This document shows, piece by piece, positions 44,462 through 56,392 of a DNA stretch of 64,000 nt (position 1 is its first letter; each line of letters begins with the position of its first letter). Source of the stretch: Icerya purchasi (lineage: Eukaryota; Arthropoda; Insecta; Hemiptera; Monophlebidae); the NCBI GenBank assembly GCA_039619475.1, contig CM077116.1:298944464-299008463 (forward strand), in the 5' to 3' direction. Position numbers and translations under genes: made by a program. The notes beneath the pieces were generated by a model. That model made no database searches. It saw only the letters and a list, made by a program, of their open reading frames with translations, and was not told the origin of the DNA.

Positions 44462-44921
44462 TGGAGTAAAACGTCAATAAAACTACCATTTCATTACCAT
44501 CAATGTTAAGTGTTTGGTCCAAATCTTGTGATCGAAATTTCAACTATTTCCAAACAAACTATTAAAATTTTGCACACTTCTACAAGTTTGACGGCAATAC
44601 GACACTATCGTCCTAAAGTCAATACAGCCCAAAATATCTTTGTTAAGGCCAGTAATATACTTCAAATTATATGTACGTTCCTTAATATTATATTCCTAAC
44701 TCTTACATAATTTTAAATAAATATTCCGTTTTGTTTTTTTTTTGATAACGTTTATAAAATTGTTATTAAAACATCTAGCAACGTGCGATTATTCGTAAAG
44801 GAAGAAGATCCAATCGAAACCTGAAGCGCATTGTTTTACTAGAGGTAAAAGCTTGAGCAAAAGATTGGGACCTCGACAGCTTCCTACAGTAGATAGCGAA
44901 AAAATCGGATGACCGAAAACC

Positions 44922-45270
44922 TAGGGCCGTATCTGAGGAGGGGTCCCCCCCCAAGATATGTCTGTGAAATCATAACTGCTTGAATTAAATGGACCCAAAT
45001 TCAAAATAAATTTATTTCTTTTCAATTTTTAACAAAAGAAAAGAAAATTAAAATGTGTATGAGTTCTATGGAAACGACTATTTTTTATTTGCTTTTATTG
45101 TAGTGTTCAAATATTGCATATACAATAATTGACTACAGGCTCTTTAGTGTACCATTTATAAATAAATATATTTCATAATAACACACACACCTATATATAA
45201 ATCTATATATGTGTATAATTATAAAAATATTTTCGTACCCCCCCCCCAATGTGATCTAGATACGACCCTG
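44922..45270. mobile_element. Second hAT-type MITE family (349 bp) with 8 bp duplication
   Basis: The left end TAGGGCCGTATCT and the complement of the right end CAGGGTCGTATCT are terminal inverted repeats, followed by G-runs. The flanks CGAAAACC (44914-44921) and CGGAAACC (45271-45278) match at 7 of 8 positions. The termini differ from the 43693 element, so this is another family. Non-coding inside. Confidence 0.75.
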
Positions 45271-45279
45271 CGGAAACCC

Positions 45280-47809
45280 ACAGAAAATCAATACGAATGG
45301 GGAACGAAGATAAGAAAAAGTGTGAATGAGTGGACCAAATAACAAGAACGATCTCGCGAAAAAAAATGAACAGGTAATACAAATGAACATTTTTTCCCTT
45401 TCTCTTGCCAGTTCATGTATTACAGGCGACACTAAATAGGTAAAGAGTAAAACGTAATTTTTAAAAACGAGCTATTATTTTTAAAGAAATGTACTGAAAA
45501 TAATAAAATAACTAACGTTTCGACAATGACAACTATCCCTCCATCTGGTTATTTAATTTACGCGGAAGAACACCAGAGTGAAATAAAGGTAATATCAAAA
45601 TTATCGTAAAATGTACGATGATATTTATAATAATAAAATTTAATAAATGTAAAAGTTTGTCACAAAATTATGTGCAATGGAAAAAAATAGGTTACTTCTG
45701 TTCGTAACTTCTTGCGAGCTCCATCGGTTAAATTATTATAATTATTATGAATTATTCGTATGATATTATAGTACTTCACGATAATTTTTCATATTAATTT
45801 TTTATTATTCGGAAAAATTAGATGGGTTCCGTATACATTCAGAGCCGTCGCTGTCTAAACACGTTATATTTATTTTATTATTTTTGGTAATATTTATTTT
45901 ATTTTTTTTAGTAAATGTTTTTAAAAATAACAGCTTATTTTTAAAAATTACTTTCTACTTATACTTTTTTCGATTATACGTAATTCATTTCGAATGCAAT
46001 ACAGCACAGATTTATAGAACATGTGAGAAGAAAATACAGGTCGAGTAAGATAAACAGAGCACAGCTGTGACCGAATTCCGCTTTTCAGCCGTGTGATTGC
46101 CCATCAGCGATAATGACGGAAACTTGTCTCGAAAATAACGACGATAACCTTTTTTGTTCGCTCTAGGAGCGCGAAAATACTTTAAAATACGATTCTCATT
46201 TTTGTATTATCGACGAAAATTTCACAGTAAAAATAAGTAGAACAAAAAAAAACCAAATAGAAAAAATGAAAAAACAACCGGAAGTTCAGACAGAAATTAA
46301 TGAAGGAAAGGCTATTCCAAACGTTGCAATTGGAAGATTTAGCCCAAAAAAAAATGTTCACCGCGCACTCTGTTCGGACTAATGAGTACCCGATGCGTAA
46401 ATTGTAAATGGCAAATGGTTATTTTTCAAAAAAAGATTGTTCGTGCTGGCGTAGCATCTGAATTTTTTGGCCAGAACACGTTTAATGTAGCAATATGACC
46501 GGAGAAAAACTCTAGTTTTAAATTGTGAAAATATTCGGACAAAAAAAATACAATTACGCGATTTTTGCTTTTATATGTAAAAACGAAAAATTGTTCGACT
46601 ATCCTCGCCGCCGATTATTGCGTTTCGTAATTAATTTACAAATCGCACATATGCCAACTATTTTCCGCTTCTTCACTTTTTTTCGAAAACTGGAACATCC
46701 CCCCTCTCTGCACGCAAATTGTAAAAAAAAATATAACCCAAATTCTTCCGAATGTTGGCTACTATAAACCCATCGGCATAATTTGAAATCGCAATTTTTT
46801 TTCATTTTTTTTTTACTGGTTTATTTTTTGTTTTATATAAAAGCCCCCCTAGTACGAATCATTAAAATCGACCTTTACCATAGTAATAGAGTAGTTAGTA
46901 ACAACAGTTGCAGTCATAATGAAAATAGCAATAATAATAAAAGTCATAATCGTCATCATCATCAATGGAGTTGCGTACTCTTATAACAAGAGATTGCGCG
47001 CATTTTAAATTAATCTATTTCCGGCCCGAGTAATCGTCTCTCGTAGACTCTTACACGGTAAGAGTTTGCCGGAGGGTTCGTGTTTTGTCCTCTATTCTAA
47101 TCTCCTTCCTCTTTTTATTAGCTTTCATTGGATCTTTCCTCGTACCGCCCATATGAACGAGCCGTTTTCTTTGATTTTGTGAGCCAGATATTTCGTTTTC
47201 CGATTTCTGATATTTTCGACTAGGCTAACGTTTTAATTTAACATCTACTGACTTTACGCAACCGAATTGTCGCAAGATACCATACTCGGACAGTTTAGCA
47301 CAATATCTAATGAAAATTGAACAATTATGTAAATTACTGAAAAACGGATACATGTAAAACTGACGTCACATTTGTAATTTTGTAAACATTGTTAGCCTCT
47401 TTTTTCAGTCATCGATATGCACTTTAAGCAGCCACACTCATCATAACGTTAGTTTGTTACGAGGTTAGATGGGATAATATTCGCAACAGCTATTAATCCT
47501 ACAAAATACACGATGTATGGTAACGTATTAGACACTATTATAATGGCTCACTACTAAATGATAAAACAACGATTACTTCAGAAGTACTATCGCTGCAAAC
47601 GCAGAGAAAGTGTTTACAACACACGTGTTTAATGGCGTCAGCTGTACGCGTAAATTTTTTACTTAAAAGTACCTATTCAGTGTGTCATCAGACTTCTCTA
47701 TACTTAAAGCTACATCACATATGAAACATACATTATACATGTACATAATGGACACAGCGCACACATATTACATGTACATAAGCAACATACATATGCATAC
47801 TCACAGAAT

Positions 47810-47843
<34 letters not shown>

Positions 47844-48430
47844 GTAATACGTAAAAAACTTGCAAACGCGGTCTTTTTCATTCACCGTAAAAGAATTATT
47901 TGTTGTTGGATTTTTTTTTATGTTTTTTACCCCGATTTATTTTTGAAACTAATTCTTATTCCGATATGCCGGATAACGCACTGAATATATTTTTTTGGGG
48001 GTTTTTGTAAAAAAACATCCGAGTCGGTTTTAAACTGTCTGAAGAATTTATTTCTAAAATTGGGACTTAACCTTACTTTTATTCAAAAAATACACCAAGA
48101 AATAATCGAAGAGAAACTAAACGCTTCATGACACCAACAACTGACGAGTAGTTAACAAATCTGACTGGCCAGTCCACAGTGAGCAGCAACTGTTCTTTTA
48201 TAACTCGATAAATTTAAATCGGATGATGCCCGTTGTAAAATTAGCTGAATTCGGACCACGCTCTCATTGCAGCCTGCTTCGGAACATCGTTGACACAAAA
48301 ATAGAGCTTCGAAAGCAACAAGTAACTTAAATGCACGTTTTATAATCTGAAAAAGACGAGAACATAAAATATGCGGAAATGGAATATGCGACCAATATGG
48401 AAGGCACTACCAAAGCCACTTAGCCTTCTC
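45280..48430. other. No gene recognised
   Basis: AT-rich, with an (AAT)n microsatellite at 47811-47843. Short open frames lack family resemblance. Confidence 0.5.
47811..47843. repeat. (AAT)n microsatellite
   Basis: Eleven AAT-type trinucleotides with one change near the end. Confidence 0.95.
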
Positions 48431-48439
48431 ACACACCGG

Positions 48440-48520
48440 ATCACGGATATCGCGTGAACGCTGCAAGAAGGTTTTCGACCAAGTCTAGCACGAGAGACTT
48501 CCGACATATCACAGGTGATT
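48440..48520 (+). pseudogene. Possible LINE RT motif fragment
   Basis: The reading SRERCKKVFDQV, a stop, HERLP resembles the D-x-x-KAFDxVWHxxLL block of Jockey-type RTs. Only this short stretch is convincing. Confidence 0.3.
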
Positions 48521-48633
48521 TATATATAGAAAATAATACAATAGTGTACCTATCTCACGGAAGTTTCCGTATTAAAAAATCGATTGAATTATGATTATTA
48601 AGTGTATCAACCATTATTTCTATATAAAACTAA

Positions 48634-48722
48634 GAACAATGTAATTAACAGAAATTATTACTTGTAAATGATAGAATATTATAACATTTATAAATAATAA
48701 TTTCTGTTAATATTGCATTGTT
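48634..48722. repeat. Inverted repeat (about 37 bp arms), MITE-like
   Basis: The left arm AACAATGTAATTAACAGAAA.. (48634-48670) pairs with the right arm 48684-48722, sharing TTAACAGAAATTATTA. A looser continuation of the pairing (TAAAAC) lies outside both arms. No clear target duplication. Confidence 0.6.
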
Positions 48723-48739
48723 TTTCGTTTTATCATAGA

Positions 48740-51140
48740 CTCAATTATATCCAAACCATTTGTGTCAGCAATGCGTCTATTTTTCAGAAAAATATTATCG
48801 GTTCGATTTTATAAAGGACAGCCATATTGCGTCCTTAGCGGTTTTTTTTTTGTTTTTATTTCTATTTTTGGATTTTCCGAAAAACGGCGTCAGTTAGACT
48901 TAGAAGATTATAAAAGAAAGTAGAGAAAAATCAGAACCTAATTCGATGGATGAATAAAAGTAGTGAGAGCAAGGAGGACAGGAAACGAGGAGAGCGAGAG
49001 TATGAATGAACCACTGCGCGGGGTGGGGATTCTTAGTTTCAACAGTTCGGAGTAAAAATATAAACGCTCAGGTAAAAGAGAAGAACATTCAAATAGGATA
49101 CGATTTTGAGGTCACATACCAAATGGCAATTACTAGAGCGTAACGGACAATAATGAGATATAGCAGCGGGAAAGAATCTACGAAGAGTTCCAAAGCAATA
49201 AAAAGTGACATGCAGTAAGTGAACAGAAATCACTGAGCCTGCGAAGAAATACTAAAACAATTTGAGAGTGAAGCTATGGATAGGTATAACGAATCGGAAC
49301 TGGAGAAAGATGAAGGGTAACTGTCGGACTCCGTAATCGCTTAAGGAAAGCAGAAGAGGAGAGAAGATAAGAGCTTAAAACTTTTCGATAAAAGGATCAC
49401 CAATTTGTGCTACGGTTCAAGAGAATCGACTAATTCAAAAAATGATTTGACCAGAATATTTAAAAATGGGATTATAAATCATAGATCAAGCTTGGATAAT
49501 AAAGGAATCACGTAAGTAGGAAAGATAAGGAGAATAAGGGAGCTCCGCGAAATTTATATAAGGGCAATACACGGTATCGTTCGATGAACCAAAAAAAACC
49601 GATCCGAAGATAAGAAGTCTGTGTCGCACTCCGGAGAAATCCGCAGAGAAGATACAACGAATAATTTAGAATCTAAAATAACTCGAATGGAGTAGTCTGA
49701 AATGAAAATGTAGTTTAATGTGCCTGTTTATGTGACATAAATAGAGTAGACAGGAGTAAAACCAAAAACAAAGCATATCTACTACGTGTGATCGAGTAAA
49801 TCTCGTAAAAGAACTTGTAGTAATATTTTATAACCGGTTCGTAAGAAAACCTTTTTCCACCCTTTCAGAAAATCAGTTGTATTTGTTCTTGGTTTGTATA
49901 AGTTACAACACCGATTTCGGTCCTCTTAAACAAAAACCGTGCACTGCCTGAGTCCAATAAAGGTAGTAGTGTACGCGTTTGCGCATGATTTAGATAACAT
50001 GAAAACCGCGATGACGTATTTCGTATCTCCGTATTATTGATGAACAAGAGAGCTTCATATTTTAGTTTCGCACGTTTTAAATCAGTTGAAATTCTACTTT
50101 TGTTATTAGTTTGGCATTTTATTAACTGAGCAAGTAATTTCTACAATGTAACCGTGATCAACACAGGCTGATTATTTCTTAAGTTGCGGTTCGTTATTTC
50201 TCACGTATTGATCTGAAAACTGATCTTTAAGCTGGGAAGTGGTCTAGGAATTGAGCTGGAAAATGATCTGGGAATTTATCTGGGAACTATTTCGACATAA
50301 TGAAAAGAGGCACGTGCTGAAATAGGTTTCTAGCTGTACCTCCGTTCGGTACGAATCTGCACTATGTTTGTACACAAAGGAACCTTTCAAAGAGATAAAG
50401 CGATAGCCGATCTGTCCGCGCATTTTTTCGGTTGATCGTATTGAGCAGTGTCACAATGAAAGCGCGATATAATCACAATGCGGAAGAGCCGGGGATATTG
50501 CGCACCTGCAGATGCCGAAAAACACGAAATAATTTAGAAATCCTCCCGTAGTTAATCTACATTACATAAACTTCGGATTTTCGCGGATTATAATCTAGAA
50601 CTAGCGGTGCGTTATGTAAACGCGAAGATATGTGTACAAGTACTCGACGACGACATCGAAAAGGAAACAAACGCATGCTGATGATAATTAATACTCTATT
50701 TAAAAGAACAAATGACGCAAGAAGGTCACGTACAATCCATTATCATTGCAAATAATAATAATATTAAAATGTGCTGTTTATTACGAAAATTATTCAGACG
50801 AAACGCCGAAAACCGCAACGTTGGCCTAATCATACGGGTAGATCTGTTACGTCACATACTGTTAGTCGCATGCATGCTGCGGTTCCAAATGTTGTCAAAC
50901 AGAAAAAAAAAGTTCTAAAGCAACCATCTTTGTTTATAATAATTTTCGTTACTCTTACAATTAGTGGGCTTTCAGTCTGCAAGATCCTTTCGACCGCTAT
51001 TACGTTCGGTAGTTGTAACGTTAATATTGGTTTTAGTTCCCCACCAAGGATGCCAAATGTAATGTTAATGTTGTTTTACCAAACCGTCAGGGATGCTACC
51101 ACGGCCTCTTAATTACCGTGGATGAAAAAGTTAATTATTT

Positions 51141-51183
<43 letters not shown>

Positions 51184-51590
51184 ATGATTATTTAGTGTTC
51201 TTTTTAAAATGTCCAATCTTTCTGTGCATCGGCCAACCGCTAAAAACACAATATTAACGAACAAAAATACAAGTATAAAATTAATATAAAATTGTTCGCT
51301 GTTTTCGGCAGTGATCCGCAGTCCTTTGGATCGGGCTTTGATTAGTTTAATCCGGTATGGAAGTTATTACAGAGAACTTTTTAATGAATCAGGACTTCAT
51401 GTTTACGTCCCGCGGTTTTTTGTATCGAATCGTTTTTCACCATTTGACTATTTATATGTGACTTTGGCCACGATCAGAGAGAATCCAAAAAACAATAATA
51501 CCGGAAAAAGATAAAACGCGACAGACTAGCACAAAAAAAATCTACATCGGATCTTTTACCCATTTCATCCCTCATTTGCACCCCGACACT
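48740..51590. other. No gene recognised
   Basis: Purine-rich at 49-49.8 kb. A (TTA)n lies at 51141-51181. A 113-codon frame at 50771-51112 has no recognisable motifs. Confidence 0.5.
51141..51181. repeat. (TTA)n microsatellite
   Basis: About 13 uninterrupted TTA/ATT trinucleotides. Confidence 0.95.
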
Positions 51591-51599
51591 GCCGGAATT

Positions 51600-51868
51600 G
51601 ACCATACAAGATGTGCGCTTTTCCTTACGATGGTCAAAGATTGATTATCCCCCCCCTCCACCGACAACAGGATTTTACACACACACACACACACACAGTT
51701 CCTCTCTCACCACGTTTTCCAAAATTTTATAATTCTCTTTATCTACTCCTAAAGTTAAGGCTTCCTGCTCCTTATTGTGCTTCCTATATCCTGTCCTTTC
51801 CCTCTCAGTATGTTGTCCTTGCCACTGTTTCCTTTATTTCAGCTTTTTCCGGTCGAATTAAGCTTTAA
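51600..51868 (+). mobile_element. LINE 3' fragment (same family as 57715-58773)
   Basis: The open frame contains KLRLPAPYCASYILSFPSQY and VVLATVSFISAF, which align with DLRLPTPYNDSYVLSFPSLS and VVPILASFIHSI of the frame at 57762-58685. A (CA)n microsatellite at 51676-51697 interrupts the upstream part. No poly(A) follows. Confidence 0.7.
51676..51697. repeat. (CA)n microsatellite
   Basis: About eleven CA dinucleotides. Confidence 0.95.
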
Positions 51869-52689
51869 TTAGTTAACTCTTCTTCCTATTGTTTGTGAGT
51901 GGAGGTAGTTAACGACCCCCCACCTGCCCAATACACGCTACACAGTATATTGGAAAATAAACTAGTCCGGTTGTAGCTCAAAGGGAACTGCGAACTTCCT
52001 CCTTGTGTTAAACTGCAGTCGTCGGGACTACCGAGGCACAAACGGAATCAACAACACTCTTTTAGGCGATACTTCCGCGACTAGCGCGATAAATGAAATA
52101 TCTACAGTACAACGTATTCTTTGAAATCGCTCTGACAACTGCGGAAGTTTGAAACAAAGCTCGTTCCGGTCAAATAAGAATCCTTGATCATGACGGCAGC
52201 GGAGCTATTCGTTCCATTTTCGATGTGCTGAAACATGCTTTGTTTAAATCTCAACCAATTGAACTTTCATTCATATTCCTGTTTCATTTATCTATCCTTT
52301 TTATTATTTACCGAGCTCTCTGTGGGAAATAGAATATAACTGTAACGGAACTATCACTGATCCATTTCTGATTTATTGAAATAAAACCGTCATAAGTCTA
52401 AATAGAATTTATATCTTACCTTTTTCTTATTTAGAATACCTCTCTCTACGGCCAACACACTTTAAGTATTTAATAGAAAATTATTTTCCTAATTGTAAAA
52501 TGCCGGTTTTTAGAAATCAAAAGGTAAGAATGGATAGAAGCCGTGTAAATAAAAGATGTTTCGAGAAAAAGGATAGCTTAATGAAATCTTTTACTTCCAA
52601 GTCGTACTACGTCGATTTCCATCATAGACACAGACTATAACCAATCATACAGCTAAAATCGTATAGTAAAAAACTATTATCTCATTCTC
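51869..52689. other. No gene recognised
   Basis: AT-rich spacer between two LINE fragments. Confidence 0.5.
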
Positions 52690-53043
52690 GTGTAACCCTT
52701 CTCGGTCTCATTTCCGACTTCCGGTTTCGCTGGATAGACTATATCGCCATGATCCCCAAACCCGCTGAAATTACTTAACACTAAACCTACAAACACACTC
52801 CTGAGGATTTATGACTATATGGTTGCATATTATATCGTTCAGAGTCGAAATCCCCCCTTCAGGATTTGCATGCAATCCATCATATTGGCATACGAACATT
52901 ACCCAACCGGCCCTTCATCTAGCATGCTCGCTTCAGCTGGAAAACCATCTCTACACATCCGATCAACTATTTTGCGCAACATTACCGACAAAGATATAAA
53001 CCATTCAAACCTATCGCTAATTCCCCCTCTACGTGCACTCTGA
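52690..53043 (+). pseudogene. LINE RT thumb-region fragment
   Basis: LLGLISDFRFRWIDYIAMIP matches the LGLxxDxxLxWxxHI block that follows the RT active site. The frame from 52811 then reads NPPFRICMQSIILAYEH and GPSSSMLASAGKPSLHIRST, the LRIxxGAxRTSPxxxLxxEAGxPPLxxRR block. Both halves of one LINE C-terminal region are present but shifted in frame. Confidence 0.55.
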
Positions 53044-53218
53044 ATTATTATGCGTTAGTCAATTTCCGTGCGAATTTAAATAGTTTTAATTTAACAATAT
53101 AACCGATCTGCAACGTCTTCCGCAAAAAAAGATTCGTTCTATTACCCCGGACTGTATAACGGAATAAAATTTGGAAAAATACTCTAACAGATAACTCTAA
53201 TTACGGGAACACTCGAAT

Positions 53219-53306
53219 TCCGCACCAGACCCAAAACGCAGCGGCAAGTCGCGCTCGAACGGCGCACCAGATCCGAAATAGCCCACCCGCTGCGAGCTCA
53301 AATTCG
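53219..53306. repeat. GC-rich tandem duplication, about 43 bp unit
   Basis: Two units start CGCACCAGACCC.. (about 53221) and CGCACCAGATCC.. (about 53263), a CG-rich island in an AT-rich tract. On the minus strand both halves translate to FGSGA-x-FE (FGSGAPFERDLPLRFGSGAE). Confidence 0.6.
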
Positions 53307-53309
53307 GCA

Positions 53310-54100
53310 TTGCCTTTAAAAAAAACACTTTGATTTTATAAAATCCACGAAGGAATGAAGTGAGTAAACGTCGCTCTTCAGTGACTTTCAAAATGTGTTG
53401 TCATAGCAACAGAACGTTTGCTATTTGGAATAACGGAACTACATTTCAGTTGCTTAAAAAAATCTCCTTAAAGGTTTGCGAAAAATAGGCTATCATCCCG
53501 TTAGCAGTACGATTCTTATTCTAAATATTTCTGAAAATCTAAAAACGTACATATTTAAGGGGAATGTTGCATAAAATAGAATAATTTTTTTCACGAATAT
53601 TATATAAAATAATGTGTAAATTATAATAATATCTAACTGAATATATAGAATTTCTTTAGCGCACGGCATATTATGTTTCATATGAAGCTTGTGTTTCACA
53701 TTAATACAAAATACTTTCGTATTGAATAATTTACATAAAATACAAATGTGACCATATCAAATTTCCGAGTTCGACAAAATCAAGCATCTATTATTATAAT
53801 ATAAAGTTATTCGGAGTTTGAGGGAACCAGGTGTCGGGAAAATTTCAGTTTTGATTATCTTACCCATCGATCAGTGTTGCTCAGTCTCAGTTATAAATCG
53901 TCATTTGAATTAAAAGCAAATTTGTTAAAAATCGTAATTTTGTCATTTAGTGTACCATTCAACAATATATGTATATGTAGTATCAAGAGCAACACATAAA
54001 AATTTACAATGAGTACAAACTGACACGTATTAATTAAAATGAATAGTTTCCGGTAAAATTCCAACAAAACAAAAAAGTATACAAACATGAATACTTATAA
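53310..54100. other. No gene recognised
   Basis: AT-rich flank of the LINE; the 5' boundary of that element probably lies near 54100 but is not defined by a target-site duplication. Confidence 0.5.
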
Positions 54101-54484
54101 CCAAGACCTACTTCTAATGACGAGCGGTTAGTTAAAACTTTTACTAACCCAGCGGAAACTGTTGAGGAATTTCGGGAAACTTTTACGGCTGATCTCGATG
54201 TGTGTTTTTCGGTTTGTAATAGGCAGTTATCAACAGTGGAGGAAATAAGCAATCACTTGACATCCTTTTATTTACCTCTAGCCACGGAGGGATCTGTAGA
54301 AATGATATTGAGGAAATTAAACAAAAATAAAGCGCCAGGATGGGATAAAATACGAGTTAAAGACGTAACGAGTAACTCTAAGATTTTTATACCGCTCCTC
54401 GCCAAAATTATTAATTACACAATAAAAACTAGTTGTATACCACAAGGTTTAAAACTAGGTATCGTTAAACCGATATATACATAA
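54101..54484 (+). pseudogene. LINE RT N-terminal part, before the frameshift
   Basis: The frame reads DERLVKTFTNPAETVEEF, then KNKAPGWDKIRVKDV (RT motif 1 region, NKAPGxD) and IPLLAKIINYTIKTSCIP, ending at KPIYT and a stop at 54482-54484. The adjacent frame continues as IHKRGDCSKTVNYRPITLIS, which overlaps the expected NYRPITL motif, so a single indel near 54478-54482 separates the two parts. Confidence 0.8.
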
Positions 54485-54485
54485 A

Positions 54486-55856
54486 CGAGGGGATTGCTCA
54501 AAAACTGTAAACTATAGGCCAATAACGTTAATTTCTGCATTTGCAAAGATTCTGGAACAGTATGTTGCGTCGCATTTGCGACAATTTCTCGAAGGAAATT
54601 ATCTTATTGCGGATAATCAGTTTGGTTTTCGGCAGGGGAAATCTACTACAATGTTACTGCAATCGTTTGTAAATCAAGTTAACTGTGGTATGGCTGAAGG
54701 TAGTATATTTCTAGTAGCTTTTTTAGACTTAAACAAAGCCTTTGATTCGGTGAATCATGACTTACTTATGCGGGATTTAGGAAACATAGGGATATTAGGT
54801 AAACAAAAAGAATGGTTTCACAATTACATGACAAATCGGAAGATTATAGTGAAAATCAAAAATATACAAAGCGCAGAAGCAGTCGTTACTACGGGTTTAG
54901 GGCAGGGAACAGTCTTAGCGCCATTACTATTTCTTATCTACACGAACTCGGTTTTTGCTGCTGTAAAAAATTCTACTATATTTTCTTATGCAGATGACTT
55001 CGCCATTGTGACAAAGCACAAAAATATACATGTTGCTGAAAAATTACTGCAGGAAGATTTGGATAATGTAACCAGGTGGGCCCATGATAGAGGTATAGTT
55101 ATCAATAAATCAAAAACACAAATAATGTACATAAGGACCCCCAGTCGTCATAGAAAAATTATACCGAAAATAATATTACGCTGTCCAGGTTGGTTACACG
55201 GGAATGCTAATCATTGCGATAATTGCTCCGATTGTGTGCTACTTGAAGTTGTTAAGAGCTACAAATATCTGGGGTTAGTGATTGACAACGCATTAACATG
55301 GAAAATGCACATAAATAACCTCACTCTAAAAATAAGGCAATCCATACCAGCGTTATATAGATTAAAATTTCTGATGCCCCACGATGTAATAAGGATGTAT
55401 TATAAGGCTTTAATAGCATCGAGAGTACATTATGCTGTTCAAGTATGGGGTGAGGCAAAAAAATCGGAAATGAGCAAAATCAGCAATTTAATAAGGAGAT
55501 GTCTGAAATTAATAACTCCCTCTAGAAATCTGGGAAACAAGAATATTTCTGAACCTGTATGGTGGATAGAAAATAAGGAACTACCTCCAAAAGCGATGTA
55601 TTGTTATCACAAGCTGCTAAAAAGTAAGTTGCAAGACGTGCAACTGCCATTAATAGATAAGAAGCGAAATACCAGAGTACCTAAAGAATTTTCCTTTCAA
55701 TTCAGACGGGGGGTAAATCATAAAATAGATAATGTCGAAGAAAATGTATTGATGAACTTATTATTAAAGGTACCGAAGGAAATCTGGATAGAACAGCATT
55801 TAGCAGTTTGGAAGGAAAAAATAAAAATTTGGTTAATTGCTTGGTTGCAGAGATAG
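54486..55856 (+). CDS. LINE reverse transcriptase, main part
   Basis: It opens with NYRPITLISAFAKILEQYV, then NQFGFRQGKSTTMLL (motif 2), FLDLNKAFDSVNHDLL (motif A, catalytic Asp), GLGQGTVLAPLLFLIYTN (motif B) and FSYADDFAIVT (motif C, YADD intact). VKSYKYLGLVIDNALTWKMH is the post-palm block. Between the active site and that block a short Cys-rich insertion is visible (LRCPGWLHG, HCDNCSDC). The C-terminal thumb (YKALIASRVHYAVQVWGEA, ISNLIRRCLKLI) is complete and ends in a tryptophan/lysine-rich tail. An ATG at 54576 is available, but the original start is upstream. Confidence 0.85.
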   Translation, partial: RGDCSKTVNYRPITLISAFAKILEQYVASHLRQFLEGNYLIADNQFGFRQGKSTTMLLQSFVNQVNCGMAEGSIFLVAFLDLNKAFDSVNHDLLMRDLGNIGILGKQKEWFHNYMTNRKIIVKIKNIQSAEAVVTTGLGQGTVLAPLLFLIYTNSVFAAVKNSTIFSYADDFAIVTKHKNIHVAEKLLQEDLDNVTRWAHDRGIVINKSKTQIMYIRTPSRHRKIIPKIILRCPGWLHGNANHCDNCSDCVLLEVVKSYKYLGLVIDNALTWKMHINNLTLKIRQSIPALYRLKFLMPHDVIRMYYKALIASRVHYAVQVWGEAKKSEMSKISNLIRRCLKLITPSRNLGNKNISEPVWWIENKELPPKAMYCYHKLLKSKLQDVQLPLIDKKRNTRVPKEFSFQFRRGVNHKIDNVEENVLMNLLLKVPKEIWIEQHLAVWKEKIKIWLIAWLQR

Positions 55857-56361
55857 GAGTAATAATTTGCAGGTTTCTTGGTTTCCCCCCAAATACAATA
55901 TAAAAGGGTATGCGGGCTTGAGTGCATGTGGCATAATAGAGCATAATTACCTATTTGATATTTGTATAGAGTATTTATTGTAGTTAACTATGTTGCGTTG
56001 GACGTATATTATTCGGTTTTTAACATTAATAGCGCTACATTATGATTATTTCATCTGTGTTGTATTTGTTCTGCCGATTGTATATCTGGTTGTTTGTATG
56101 GGTTGGAATATGTTTGCGGTGATACTGTGTAATAATATTATTAGTTATAAATTTCCAGATCGGAAGTGTATACGTTTTGTTAAGAGGATAAGATATTTGC
56201 TTCATTTAAGAAGATTGTTGTTTTATTTTATTAGTAATTGCTTAGTTTATAGTCGGACGTTGATATTATATTGTACGTTATATTTATACAATAAACGATA
56301 ATAAGTGTTTGGGCACCCACAATATAGGCATTAGCCTCGTGGGACCCTTTACAGTTATTTC

Positions 56362-56390
<29 letters not shown>

Positions 56391-56392
<2 letters not shown>

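Larger units (their letters stand above)
54101..56390 (+). mobile_element. Young 5'-truncated non-LTR retrotransposon with nearly intact RT
   Basis: The sequence is open from 54101 to 55856 except for one frameshift near 54480, then a 3'UTR with AATAAA (about 56290) and a 30-base uninterrupted poly(A) at 56361-56390. A pristine poly(A) and few lesions mean recent insertion. No RNase H follows the RT and no endonuclease precedes it. The clade is not certain (CR1/Jockey/Daphne-like are options). Confidence 0.85.
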
